A stretch of 62,654 bases of DNA from the NCBI GenBank assembly GCA_006212115.1, contig PDUK01000028.1, forward strand, positions 1 through 62,654, in the 5' to 3' direction. A program made the translations under genes and the position numbers. The notes under the pieces are model-generated. The model had not been told where the DNA came from and searched no databases. It saw only the letters and a list, made by a program, of their open reading frames with translations. Below, piece by piece: positions 35,996 through 44,450 of the stretch (positions are counted from its first letter, which is position 1; each line of letters begins with the position of its first letter). This DNA is from Thalassolituus sp. GTDB lineage: Bacteria > Pseudomonadota > Gammaproteobacteria > Pseudomonadales > Oceanobacteraceae.

Positions 35996-38446
35996 TTACA
36001 GACTGCTTAGAATTGTCTGGCGTAGGTTGGCGTCGAGTAGACTTTCAAGGATGGCGGTCAGAGGATTCAGGTCATCATCGAACGACAAGGTGTCGTCCTT
36101 TCCACAGCTGATCATGCCTGTCTCAATCAATTTCCGGATTAGGGCTCTGAACAGCGCCTTATCAAAAAACTCCGGTGCGTTAATTCCGTACAGTAAACTC
36201 AGACGTTGAGCGAGTAGGGTGGATTGCTCTTCGAGTTGCTGAGCTGTCAAATTCCCACTGCCTTGGTGCTTTAATCGCGATACGGCGAGGAAGTAGCGCT
36301 GCAGGGTTTGCGAAATTGGATCAGCAAGGCTTTGTAACATTGGCAGATTGTCGCCGTCTGTGCAGCAATGATAGTGATCATCCTCCAGTTCGACGTAACC
36401 GCGCTGCTCCAGAACACTGAGCCAGTTTTGTACTGCGGTGTTCAGAGTATCCTGCGACCAATGCAAAAAGAGTTCGGCCTGTAAGAAAGGATACAGTGCT
36501 TTGCAGCTTTCCTGAATTTCTTCAAGTGAACAGCGACGGTTATTCAGAAGCAGGCAGGCAATCAATGAAGGCAGAGCAATAATATGAAGAATATTGTTGC
36601 GATAGTAGGTCAGGGTAACTGCCTGGCGCTCATTGGTTTGGATTAAGTCACCCATGTCGTGCTTGCTGCGTGACACAGAATCCAGTTCTTCAGCGTGGGC
36701 GAGCCATTCTTTACCGTGCCCTTCAGGCAGAACCGTCATGTCAGAGTAAGGCACCATGGCAAGTAAGTCGCGATAGGCTTCCATCTGACGAATAAGTTGT
36801 TTCTCATCAAGGGCCTGGCGCGGTGAGGCCAGAATGGCCAGTGCAATCAGGTTGATCGGATTAACAGAGGCGGCGCGATTGATTTCTGTGACAACGGTGT
36901 TGGCCAACTCATCAACCAGTTCCGGTGCCCAGTCAGGGCGATAATTGCAGTCTTCGTAATCCTGCTCACTCCACCCGGGGTGGCGTTCGTCCAGATACGG
37001 CGTCAGGTGTACGGGTTCACCGAACGTCACGTTGACCTTACCAAATGATTTCTTGAAGGAACGGAGCGTACCCAGAACGTCCAGCAGGCTCTCTTTCTTT
37101 TTCGCTTTGCCACGAAGTTCGCCAAGGTAGCTCTTTTCTTCAAATACTTTTTCGTAACCGGTGTAGACGGGCACAAAGGTAAGTGGCTTACGTGAATCAC
37201 GCAGGTAGGAACGCACTGTCATCGCGAGCATACCGGCTTTAGGGCTCAACGTACGACCAGTTCGCGAACGACCGCCTTCGACGAAGTATTCAGAGGAGTA
37301 GCCGTGGGTAAAGACGGAGTGTAGATATTCATCAAATACAGCGGCGTAAAGTGGATTGCCACGGAATGTGCGGCGCATAAAGAAGGCACCGCCACGACGT
37401 AGAATTGATCCAACGACGGGCATATTCAGGTTAATGCCGGCTGCAATTTGAGGTAGCTGAAGCCCTTGGTGATAAAGCACATAAGAAAGCAGCAAGTAAT
37501 CGATGTGGCTTCGGTGGCAAGGCACATACACGATGGTGTTGTCCTTACTGATTTCTTTTACCTGATCGATATTATGGACGGCGGTACCGTTGTAAATTTT
37601 GTTCCATACCCAGGTCAGGAGAATGTCGAGAAACCGCACATTGGTATAGGAGATGTTGGAGGCGATTTCGTCAGCGTATTTCTTTGCACGTTTTCTCAGC
37701 TTGTCGCGCTTCAGGCCATTTTCGGCCATTTCTTTTTCAATCGCTGTGCGCACCATCGGACGATTCGGGATCTGATGAACCAGTGTGCGTCGATGCGATA
37801 AATCAGGCCCCAGAACCGAGCGTGTCACTTTGCGGTTGTGCACACGAAGTACGCGAGCCAGTTTGCGCGCGACTAATTCTGATGACGTTTCTTTTCCTGC
37901 CAGTTCCCGTAGAGAGAGCGGCTCGGAGAAGTGAACGAAAGTGTTTCTACCGTTGAAGAGAATGGCAAACATGGTCATCAGGCGGCCACCGAGTGTGCCG
38001 CCGTTTTGTAGCCAGATACGCAGGAAGGATCGTTCACGCTCCGGAGAGCGTCCCCACATTACTCGTACGGGTAATACCTGAATGTCCCGCTCATCGTCTG
38101 CAAGCATCCATTCAGCCTGTTTTCTCAGGTGACGTGGAATAGTGGCCAGGCCGTCTTTTCTGAAAGGGTTGCTAGGGCGGCGATATATACCGAAATAAGG
38201 GCTGCCGGACAGAGTCCCGTTTAATCGCTGTTGGAAGGGACTTTGCCAGCCAAGTTTGCTGACTTCTTTATTGATGACGATCTGTTCGGCGTAGGAAGGG
38301 TAGAGCATGGCGTAGATAACTGGCTTGCTCTCGTCTATCTGCATCTGCGCCGTATCTGCTCCGATGATCTTGGTCTTTACCACTTTATATAGCAGCTTTT
38401 GTTGCCACTGATTTACCTTGGCTCGGAGCTTATTAATGACACTCAT
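35996..38446 (-). CDS. plsB: glycerol-3-phosphate acyltransferase PlsB
   Basis: Adds the first fatty acyl chain to sn-glycerol-3-phosphate in phospholipid synthesis, using acyl-ACP or acyl-CoA at the inner membrane. The HX4D catalytic block is VPCHRSHIDYLLLSY (near residue 310), with later acyltransferase blocks GGAFFMRRTF, FVEGGRSRTGR and LTFVPVYTGYE. ATG 38446 starts MSVINKLRAKVNQWQQ with AGGT seven bases upstream; a longer frame from 38479 looks non-native. Length (816 aa) is typical of PlsB. It is read from the same strand as slyX, 133 bp downstream of it, across an inverted repeat. Confidence 0.96.
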   Translation of the reverse strand: MSVINKLRAKVNQWQQKLLYKVVKTKIIGADTAQMQIDESKPVIYAMLYPSYAEQIVINKEVSKLGWQSPFQQRLNGTLSGSPYFGIYRRPSNPFRKDGLATIPRHLRKQAEWMLADDERDIQVLPVRVMWGRSPERERSFLRIWLQNGGTLGGRLMTMFAILFNGRNTFVHFSEPLSLRELAGKETSSELVARKLARVLRVHNRKVTRSVLGPDLSHRRTLVHQIPNRPMVRTAIEKEMAENGLKRDKLRKRAKKYADEIASNISYTNVRFLDILLTWVWNKIYNGTAVHNIDQVKEISKDNTIVYVPCHRSHIDYLLLSYVLYHQGLQLPQIAAGINLNMPVVGSILRRGGAFFMRRTFRGNPLYAAVFDEYLHSVFTHGYSSEYFVEGGRSRTGRTLSPKAGMLAMTVRSYLRDSRKPLTFVPVYTGYEKVFEEKSYLGELRGKAKKKESLLDVLGTLRSFKKSFGKVNVTFGEPVHLTPYLDERHPGWSEQDYEDCNYRPDWAPELVDELANTVVTEINRAASVNPINLIALAILASPRQALDEKQLIRQMEAYRDLLAMVPYSDMTVLPEGHGKEWLAHAEELDSVSRSKHDMGDLIQTNERQAVTLTYYRNNILHIIALPSLIACLLLNNRRCSLEEIQESCKALYPFLQAELFLHWSQDTLNTAVQNWLSVLEQRGYVELEDDHYHCCTDGDNLPMLQSLADPISQTLQRYFLAVSRLKHQGSGNLTAQQLEEQSTLLAQRLSLLYGINAPEFFDKALFRALIRKLIETGMISCGKDDTLSFDDDLNPLTAILESLLDANLRQTILSSL

Positions 38447-38473
38447 GAATATACCTATAAATAAGAAACACTG

Positions 38474-38516
38474 AGGCATCTCTGATTAATGCACGCATGT
38501 AGCTTTAGAGATACCT
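38474..38516. repeat. inverted repeat upstream of plsB
   Basis: AGGCATCTCT (38474-38483) and AGAGATACCT (38507-38516) form an inverted repeat with nine of ten positions paired, around 23 bases that contain a small ATGC-AC-GCAT palindrome. It lies 28 bases before the plsB start, so it could be an operator, a leader hairpin, or a decayed mobile-element end. The left arm and following bases resemble 31784-31800. Confidence 0.5.
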
Positions 38517-38579
38517 TGCGGGCGCGATTATATGTTATCCGTGTGACAATTACTGTGGTGACTGACAATCATTTTCAGG

Positions 38580-38810
38580 TCAATAGTGGGGTGGCGGTGG
38601 CTCGTCGGCCGGATTGGCGATTCCGCTGTCACCTGATTGCATATGCTCCATGCGTTTGTACATGTGTTGCAGCGCTTGTTTAGCCAGCCGAAATTCACGT
38701 GATAACTCGGCTAATTCACCGTTCAGTGTCTCGATGGTATCTTCCAGAAACACGATCCTGCTCTCCAGATCTGTGACTCTTTCGGCCGTATCGGGCTCTT
38801 TGTTCACCAT
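38580..38810 (-). CDS. slyX: SlyX family protein
   Basis: A small soluble coiled-coil protein of unknown function. The pattern TDLESRIVFLEDTIETLN (about residues 12-29) followed by a continuous amphipathic helix and the terminal PPPPHY is diagnostic of SlyX. ATG 38810 (76 aa) has GGAG nine bases upstream; ATG 38825 would add five residues and place that GGAG inside the gene. It is transcribed toward plsB. Confidence 0.88.
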   Translation of the reverse strand: MVNKEPDTAERVTDLESRIVFLEDTIETLNGELAELSREFRLAKQALQHMYKRMEHMQSGDSGIANPADEPPPPHY

Positions 38811-38960
38811 GTTTTTTGACTCCATTGGCTATCGTGTTGATTTTTTTGGTTAATTGGGCTTTCATAGCCCACTTGTCATGCGTCTTTGGCGGAATATTTA
38901 CGTATATCGGACAACCCGCAGAAGACACGCATAATAACAACGAGTGATTTGGGATAACAC

Positions 38961-39452
38961 ATGGGTAAGTTAATGCTTCGTAAGTTTGCAGTAGCAATTT
39001 TTGTGGCGATTGTTCTGCCGTTCTCAGTAGTCGGCCTGTTGGCTGTGATGGTAGAAGGTCTCCAGTTCACGGATGGCACTCTGGTGTCGTATCCGTTACT
39101 TCTTAAAGCTGAGGGTATGCCTGCGACATTGGTTGCTATCGGTATGTTGGGTTTTTGTGCCAGCTTTGTATCGGCTGAGCTTGTTCCTGCACGTCGCCGT
39201 CGCCAGCGCAGTAGTGGTACCGTCGTCGAAAGTGATGTGGAAGATGGTCGCGAACGTGGCGTTGTTAAGTGGTTCAACGTTAAGAAAGGGTTTGGTTTTA
39301 TCACCTGGGATGAAGGCGAAGACGTTTTTGTACACTTCCGTTCTATCCGAGGTCAGGGGCATCGCTCTTTGAGTGAAGGTCAGCGCGTGAAGTTTACAGT
39401 AGTACGTGGTGACAAAGGGCCGCAGGCTGAGGACGTATCAGCAATACGCTGA
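38961..39452 (+). CDS. membrane-anchored cold-shock domain protein
   Basis: A 163-residue protein joining two predicted membrane helices (about residues 8-31 and 52-73) to a C-terminal cold-shock domain. The domain begins [30 protein letters not shown], where KGFGFI (RNP1) and VFVHF (RNP2) are intact, and ends with [17 protein letters not shown]. An Arg-rich linker (ARRRRQR) separates the parts and would lie on the cytoplasmic side, so nucleic acid binding near the membrane is plausible. Free CspA-type proteins are about 70 residues with no helices. It has no operon partner; it ends at a bidirectional terminator shared with suhB. Confidence 0.85.
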   Translation: MGKLMLRKFAVAIFVAIVLPFSVVGLLAVMVEGLQFTDGTLVSYPLLLKAEGMPATLVAIGMLGFCASFVSAELVPARRRRQRSSGTVVESDVEDGRERGVVKWFNVKKGFGFITWDEGEDVFVHFRSIRGQGHRSLSEGQRVKFTVVRGDKGPQAEDVSAIR

Positions 39453-39471
39453 TCGCTTTAGTGGTGGCAAC

Positions 39472-39498
39472 AAAAAAGCGGCTGATAGCCGCTTTTTT
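39472..39498. terminator. bidirectional terminator between csp and suhB
   Basis: AAAAAAGCGGCT (39472-39483) pairs perfectly with AGCCGCTTTTTT (39487-39498) around a GAT loop. The flanking A and T runs suit both strands, and the two genes on either side are convergent. Confidence 0.93.
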
Positions 39499-39513
39499 TA
39501 TGCCTGTCAGAAA

Positions 39514-40284
39514 TCACAGGGTGAGCAATGATTTCAGCAGTCGTGGATTCGCAACGGCCAGGTTGGCTGGTGCGGTAACGCGCGGAGCGCCGTCGATAGC
39601 GGCCAGCAGACAGCCCGCTTCAGAAGCAAGCAGGTTACCCGCGTTCAAGGAAATGGCGTCCAGGTCAGAGACCAGAGCAGCCTGAAAACGATCTGCTGCA
39701 ACATAGGCGATAGTCAGGACGCCAGAGCCAATTGAGCGCACGTCGTAGTTTGATTCCATCAGGCGCATGATCTTTGCGCGCTGCGCTGAGGCGTTATCAC
39801 TCAGGCCCATTGGTTGGGTGAATGCTGTGATGGAATCGGTCAGGGTAGTCACCCCGCCGCAACGGATACGGCGGCCATTCAACTGAGTGCCACGACCGCG
39901 TGATGTACTGAACTCGTCACCGTTCATTGGATTGAGTACAACACTGTGTTCAGTGCGGCCGTTGTGCAGACAGTTAATGATGATGGCAAAAGCTGGAATA
40001 CCCACCCGGAAGTTGCCAAGATCATCGATTACACAGATCTGCCATGTTGGCTGGCTTTCTTTGCCAGCATTCAGGCCTGTTTCACGACCTTCGTAGTTGT
40101 CGTCGGGTAACGATTTTTTCAGCTCGAAAATAATGCTCTTCTCGAGACCAATGGTGCAGTCTGCAATAAATTTAGCTTTTTCCTGATCAGTACTCTGAGC
40201 AGCATCGAAACGGTCAAGGCGACGAACCAGATCCTGACCGGCGTTGCGCGCAGCGCGCAGCGCCAGATTCACCATGGGTTGCAT
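39514..40284 (-). CDS. suhB: SuhB-type inositol monophosphatase homologue with degenerate active site
   Basis: By position (next to trmJ-cysE-iscR) and by N-terminus (MQPMVNLALRAARNAGQ) and C-terminus (VANPRLLKSLL) this is the SuhB protein. SuhB of Escherichia coli is an inositol monophosphatase that also joins the rRNA transcription antitermination complex. The catalytic signatures are not conserved: where the family has DPLDGTxNF this protein has IDDLGNF (residues 86-92), where it has WDxAAG this has LDAISLNAG (208-216), and the TNVD segment is also replaced (IADCTIG). Metal-dependent phosphatase activity is therefore unlikely. Folding motifs such as NGRRIR and SGVLTIAYVAADRF remain. ATG 40284 has AGGA upstream; 256 aa. 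Confidence 0.85.
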   Translation of the reverse strand: MQPMVNLALRAARNAGQDLVRRLDRFDAAQSTDQEKAKFIADCTIGLEKSIIFELKKSLPDDNYEGRETGLNAGKESQPTWQICVIDDLGNFRVGIPAFAIIINCLHNGRTEHSVVLNPMNGDEFSTSRGRGTQLNGRRIRCGGVTTLTDSITAFTQPMGLSDNASAQRAKIMRLMESNYDVRSIGSGVLTIAYVAADRFQAALVSDLDAISLNAGNLLASEAGCLLAAIDGAPRVTAPANLAVANPRLLKSLLTL

Positions 40285-40436
40285 AGGGTATTCCTGTAGC
40301 TTTAAAGAACATGAGCGGGCGCAATGTGCCCCCACCTTGAAAATCGGCCGCGAAGTATAGCAGTGTAGTGCTGGTTGGCGAAGCCTCTTTTGCGCTACAC
40401 TGCCGGGCTTTACATTTTGCTCATCTGCGGTCAGTT

Positions 40437-41198
40437 ATGCTGAACAAACTTCGTGTTGTCATGGTCAACACAACGCATTCCGGGAACATCGGCGCAGCAG
40501 CGCGTGCGATGAAGAATATGGGGTTGAGTCGACTGGTATTGGTTGATCCCATTGCCTCTATCGACGAAGAAGCCATTCAACGCTCGTCCCGGGCTGAGGA
40601 TATCCTTCACAAGGCTGAAATCTTCCCAACTCTGGAAGAGGCCATTGCCGGTTGTGGTTTGGTGGTCGGCACCAGTGCCCGGTCACGCAGTGTGCCCTGG
40701 CCGTTGATGACACCTCGTCAATGTGGTGATCGTGTTGGACAGGCAGCCGCGGCGGACAACGACATTGCTCTGGTGTTCGGGCGGGAGAGCCGGGGACTAA
40801 CGAACGAAGAGCTGCATTTATGTAATGCACACGTTCACATCCCGACCGATGAGACTTTTTCGTCATTGAATGTTGCTCAGGCAATTCAGGTAATGGCCTA
40901 CGAAATGCGACTGGCACTAACGCAGACCGATACTGATGAGTCTATGCAGCGTTGGGGCGTAGATTGGGATTACCCTATGGCGACTCACGAGCAGTTGAAC
41001 GGTATGTTGCAACATATGGAGCAGACTTTGGTTGAGATTGGCTTCCTTGACCCCAATACTCCGAAGCAGCTGATGACACGTTTGCGCCGTTTGTATCAAC
41101 GGGCTGCACCCGATCGCATGGAAGTGAATATCCTGCGAGGCATGCTGGCCGCGGTTCAACGTACTGCGTCATCGAACGACAATGCCCAGAATAAGTAG
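40437..41198 (+). CDS. trmJ: tRNA (cytidine/uridine-2'-O)-methyltransferase TrmJ
   Basis: A SPOUT-class enzyme that 2'-O-methylates tRNA position 32. The N-terminal [26 protein letters not shown] contains the N-x-G SPOUT motif, followed by [10 protein letters not shown] and the knot motif [15 protein letters not shown] and [16 protein letters not shown] start at ATG 40437 (MLNKLRVV), which matches the family; a frame from 40368 would add an improbable N-terminus. It is 253 aa, divergent from suhB, and leads into cysE. Confidence 0.95.
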   Translation: MLNKLRVVMVNTTHSGNIGAAARAMKNMGLSRLVLVDPIASIDEEAIQRSSRAEDILHKAEIFPTLEEAIAGCGLVVGTSARSRSVPWPLMTPRQCGDRVGQAAAADNDIALVFGRESRGLTNEELHLCNAHVHIPTDETFSSLNVAQAIQVMAYEMRLALTQTDTDESMQRWGVDWDYPMATHEQLNGMLQHMEQTLVEIGFLDPNTPKQLMTRLRRLYQRAAPDRMEVNILRGMLAAVQRTASSNDNAQNK

Positions 41199-41209
41199 GG
41201 GGAGCAGGA

Positions 41210-42043
41210 TTGAGTATCCGTCAACTGCGAGACGACATCGCGTGTGTCTTTGAACGTGACCCAGCAGCACGTAATACCTTTGAGGTTCTGACGACCTATC
41301 CCGGAGTGCATGCGATCATTCATTACCGGATCGCCAACCGTTTGTGGCGTATGGGGCTGAAGTGGCTGGCGAGATTGCTCTCCACTTTCAGTCGATGGAT
41401 GACGGGCATCGAGATTCACCCGGGGGCTACCATCGGAAACCGCTTTTTTATCGATCACGGTATGGGTGTGGTCATCGGTGAGACCGCAGAGATCGGTGAT
41501 GACGTCACCCTGTACCACGGAGTTACTCTTGGGGGCACCAGCTGGAACAAGGGAAAGCGCCACCCAACCTTGCATGATGGTGTTGTCGTCGGTGCCGGCG
41601 CTAAGGTTCTGGGGCCGATAACGGTCGGTCAGGACGCGCGCATCGGTTCAAACGCGGTAGTGACAAAAGATGTACCGGATTCAGTCACCGTTGTGGGTAT
41701 TCCGGGGCGGATTATCCGTAAAGCGACTACCGACGAAGAAAACCGCCGTCAGGCGATGGCAGCCAAAATCGGCTTCGACGCTTATGGTATGACAGACGAC
41801 ATGCCAGACCCGATTGCCCGCTCTATCCACAATCTGATGGATCATATGCATCACGTCGACCGTAAGATCGACAATATGTGCCGCGCCCTCAGTAATCTGG
41901 GTGATCACAGCTGCGAGGATGCACTTCCGGAGTTGGAGAAAGAAACCTTCGTCAGTCTGCATGAGCGACTCGAGGCAGAAAAGGTTGCTGAGCAGAAAGC
42001 TGAAGTAGCGGTAGAGAAGGGCGCCGATCAGCGTTCCCAATAA
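41210..42043 (+). CDS. cysE: serine O-acetyltransferase
   Basis: Makes O-acetylserine from serine and acetyl-CoA for cysteine synthesis; its product is used by CysM. The left-handed beta-helix is visible as hexapeptide repeats: [41 protein letters not shown] (here given as family landmarks in parts), then [16 protein letters not shown] and [12 protein letters not shown]. The His and Asp catalytic residues lie in FIDHGMG and the N-terminal helical part. TTG 41210 is preceded by GGGGAG. The C-terminal tail beyond the helix (about 190-277) is long and charged. Its place before iscR links cysteine supply to Fe-S genes. Confidence 0.94.
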   Translation: MSIRQLRDDIACVFERDPAARNTFEVLTTYPGVHAIIHYRIANRLWRMGLKWLARLLSTFSRWMTGIEIHPGATIGNRFFIDHGMGVVIGETAEIGDDVTLYHGVTLGGTSWNKGKRHPTLHDGVVVGAGAKVLGPITVGQDARIGSNAVVTKDVPDSVTVVGIPGRIIRKATTDEENRRQAMAAKIGFDAYGMTDDMPDPIARSIHNLMDHMHHVDRKIDNMCRALSNLGDHSCEDALPELEKETFVSLHERLEAEKVAEQKAEVAVEKGADQRSQ

Positions 42044-42054
42044 AGGACGATCGC

Positions 42055-42079
42055 ATAGTTGACTGTTTTAGTCGGAAAT
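42055..42079 (+). promoter_or_regulatory. IscR type 1 binding site
   Basis: The 25 bases beginning ATAGTTGACT and continuing with a T-rich centre and AGTCGG match the Escherichia coli type 1 IscR consensus (ATASYYGACTRWWWYAGTCRRSTAT) at 23 of 25 positions. Mismatches are the two bases before the final AT. The site overlaps the -35 box of the iscR promoter, so Fe-S-loaded IscR would repress its own operon. Confidence 0.85.
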
Positions 42080-42088
42080 ACGCATAAT
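42059..42088 (+). promoter_or_regulatory. sigma-70-type promoter of iscR
   Basis: TTGACT (42059-42064) and CATAAT (42083-42088) are separated by 18 bases. The -35 box lies inside the IscR type 1 site. The transcript would start near 42095, about 20 bases before the ATG, leaving room for the GAGGTG ribosome site. Confidence 0.75.
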
Positions 42089-42114
42089 TCACCTACATAT
42101 TATGAGGTGACACT

Positions 42115-42612
42115 ATGCGTTTAACGACGAAGGGCCGCTATGCGGTGACCGCCATGCTTGATCTGGCCATCCATGCGCGTCAGGGCCCAGTCAGCCTGAA
42201 TGATATTTCAGGACGTCAGGGTATCTCACTGTCTTACCTCGAGCAGTTATTTGCCAAGCTTCGCCGGCAAGGGCTGGTTTCCAGTGTGCGCGGCCCCGGC
42301 GGTGGGTATCGTCTGAGTCGTGAGGATGCGGAGATCAATGTTGCCTCAATTGTTGATGCTGTAAACGAATCCATGGACGCCACCCGTTGTAATCGCAAAG
42401 GTGACTGTCAGGATGGTGAAGAGTGCTTAACGCATCACCTCTGGATTGATTTGAGTGATCAGATCCATTCCTTTCTGTCGGATATCTCCTTGTCCGACCT
42501 AATTGCCCGCCGGGAAGTGAAAGACACCGCTCGTCGTCAGGGGCTGAATGCCTCTAAGCGTATCGACGGTTTGTTGATTTCCGATAGCTCTGAAATGTCG
42601 CCATCCTCTTGA
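42115..42612 (+). CDS. iscR: Fe-S cluster-sensing transcriptional regulator IscR
   Basis: An Rrf2-family repressor that senses the cell's Fe-S status through a [2Fe-2S] cluster. The winged helix has [36 protein letters not shown] and the wing [11 protein letters not shown]. The cluster ligands are all present: Cys92, Cys98, Cys104 and His107 in [18 protein letters not shown], at the same positions as in Escherichia coli. The length (165 aa) is normal. The upstream type 1 site gives autorepression. It is followed by iscS only; the rest of the usual isc operon is absent. Confidence 0.97.
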   Translation: MRLTTKGRYAVTAMLDLAIHARQGPVSLNDISGRQGISLSYLEQLFAKLRRQGLVSSVRGPGGGYRLSREDAEINVASIVDAVNESMDATRCNRKGDCQDGEECLTHHLWIDLSDQIHSFLSDISLSDLIARREVKDTARRQGLNASKRIDGLLISDSSEMSPSS

Positions 42613-42669
42613 CCCTGCGGCTACGGTGTCGACAATGCGCGCTGATAACCACTAAGTCAGGTCACGAGA

Positions 42670-43833
42670 ATGAAAGCCATCTATTTAGATTACGCCGCTA
42701 CCACACCCTGCGCGCCTGAAGTCGCTTCTGTGATGGCGGATTGCCTGACGGCAGAAGGAAATTTTGCCAATCCAGCATCGCGTTCGCATCGTTTTGGCTG
42801 GCGAGCGGAGCAGGCAGTGGAGCATGCGCGGGGCGAGTTGGCGAGTCTGTTGGGTGCCGATACACGGGAAATCGTCTGGACCTCGGGCGCTACCGAGAGC
42901 AATAACCTGGCCCTCAAGGGGGTTGTCGAGCACCTCCGCCATGAAGATCCGACACGGCGTCTTCACATCATAAGCTCAACCATTGAGCACAAAGCCGTAT
43001 TGGACACGCTGGCGTATCTGGAGCGATGGCACGACGTAGCTGTCACTTATCTGTCTCCGGACAGTGACGGACTGATTCATCCTGCCCAAGTGGCAGAGGC
43101 GCTCACCGAAGATACGTGCCTGGTCAGTTTGATGGCAGTGAATAACGAGCTGGGCACCATCACGGATGTTGCTGCCGTTGCAGCCTTATTGGTAGACCAT
43201 CCTGCTTTATTGCACGTCGATGCTGCTCAGGCTGTCGGCAAGATGTCAGTGAACGTACAGGACTGGGGGGTTGATATGTTGTCAGTATCGGCCCACAAGT
43301 TCTACGGCCCCAAAGGCATAGGCGCGCTATACGTTCGACGTGATCCGCAGGTGCCACTGGTCAGTCAGATTCATGGTGGCGGGCATGAGCGCGGAATGCG
43401 CTCGGGCACCCTGGCCACGCATCAACTTGCAGGTTTTGGCGAAGCGGCCCGACTCGTGCGTGAACAGCTTGAGGAGGATGAGGATCGGATTGGCAAACTG
43501 CGTGACCGACTATGGCAGGGAATCGAATCGCTCGGTGATGTCTGGGTGAATGGTCACATGCAACAGCGTGTTGCCAATCACCTGAACGTCAGCTTCGGCG
43601 GTGTGGACGGCGAGATTTTACTGGCGAGTCTGGCGAAGGTGGCTGTGTCATCGGGGTCAGCCTGCACATCCGCAAGTGTTGAACCTTCGTACGTTCTGAA
43701 AGCACTCGGCAGGAGTGATGTGCTGGCGCATGCTGGCCTCAGAATGAGTGTCGGGCGATACACCACCGAAGAGGAAATCGACTTTGCGATCGCTGAGATT
43801 TCCCGGGTTGTTGGCTTGTTACGTAAACAGTAG
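42670..43833 (+). CDS. iscS: cysteine desulfurase IscS lacking the usual C-terminal tail
   Basis: A PLP enzyme that extracts sulfur from cysteine for Fe-S clusters and tRNA thiolation. The PLP lysine is Lys210 (SVSAHKFYGPKG), and the persulfide cysteine is Cys332 in SSGSACTSASVEPSYVLKAL, a class I loop. The protein stops at 387 residues after EEIDFAIAEISRVVGLLRKQ. Typical IscS (about 404 aa) continues with a tail of the type SPLWEMYKEGVDL...EWAxH, which lies in the region implicated in docking IscU. The tail is missing here, and the next gene is ndk, not iscU. The enzyme core is intact, so desulfurase activity is likely, but its partner is unknown. Confidence 0.93.
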   Translation: MKAIYLDYAATTPCAPEVASVMADCLTAEGNFANPASRSHRFGWRAEQAVEHARGELASLLGADTREIVWTSGATESNNLALKGVVEHLRHEDPTRRLHIISSTIEHKAVLDTLAYLERWHDVAVTYLSPDSDGLIHPAQVAEALTEDTCLVSLMAVNNELGTITDVAAVAALLVDHPALLHVDAAQAVGKMSVNVQDWGVDMLSVSAHKFYGPKGIGALYVRRDPQVPLVSQIHGGGHERGMRSGTLATHQLAGFGEAARLVREQLEEDEDRIGKLRDRLWQGIESLGDVWVNGHMQQRVANHLNVSFGGVDGEILLASLAKVAVSSGSACTSASVEPSYVLKALGRSDVLAHAGLRMSVGRYTTEEEIDFAIAEISRVVGLLRKQ

Positions 43834-43876
43834 GTGAGAAGCGTCATCCTTTATACAACTTTCATAGAAAGGTGCG

Positions 43877-43882
43877 TATAAT
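43877..43882 (+). promoter_or_regulatory. -10 box of a likely ndk promoter
   Basis: A perfect TATAAT stands 52 bases before the ndk ATG, giving a leader of about 45 bases with TTGGAG before the start. No good -35 is found at 16-18 bp; TTATAC at 43851-43856 is 20 bp away. The promoter would separate ndk expression from the IscR-controlled iscR-iscS unit. Confidence 0.5.
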
Positions 43883-43933
43883 CCGCGGGTTTTGAACCCT
43901 CAACACACACATACATCTAATTTGGAGCTTAAC

Positions 43934-44365
43934 ATGGCTGTAGAACGCACTCTGTCTATCATCAAACCAGACGCTGTTGGTAAAAACGTAATTGGCGAAA
44001 TCCTGACTCGTTTCGAGAAAGCAGGTCTGCAGATCGTTGCTGCGAAAATGCTGAAGCTGGACGACGAAAAAGCTGGCGGTTTCTACGCTGAGCACAAAGA
44101 GCGTCCTTTCTTCGGTGATCTGGTTGGTTTCATGACTTTGACTTCTGGTCCTGTTGTTGTTCAGGTTCTGGAAGGTGAAAACGCGATCGCGAAAAACCGC
44201 GAACTGATGGGTGCTACTAACCCTAAAGAAGCAGACGCTGGCACTATCCGCGCTGACTTCGCTGAAAGCATTGATGCAAACGCTGTTCACGGTTCTGACT
44301 CTGCAGAGTCTGCTGCTCGTGAAATCGACTACTTCTTCAATGCTGAAGAAATCTGCGCACGCTAA
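43934..44365 (+). CDS. ndk: nucleoside diphosphate kinase
   Basis: Balances NTP and dNTP pools by phosphate transfer through a phospho-histidine. The active-site His119 is in [12 protein letters not shown]; the N-terminal [18 protein letters not shown] and the segment [17 protein letters not shown] are family hallmarks. ATG 43934 has GGAG seven bases upstream; 143 aa is the normal length. Codon use is strongly biased toward common codons, which suggests high expression. It directly follows iscS here, whereas the hscBA-fdx-iscX genes usually lie between. Confidence 0.97.
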   Translation: MAVERTLSIIKPDAVGKNVIGEILTRFEKAGLQIVAAKMLKLDDEKAGGFYAEHKERPFFGDLVGFMTLTSGPVVVQVLEGENAIAKNRELMGATNPKEADAGTIRADFAESIDANAVHGSDSAESAAREIDYFFNAEEICAR

Positions 44366-44450
44366 GTGATGCAGTGGGGCGGCCGGACTAAGTGGCCGCT
44401 CCTTTCACCCTACCGGAAGCAATCCGGTGCAGTACTTCAGGTAATTCAAC

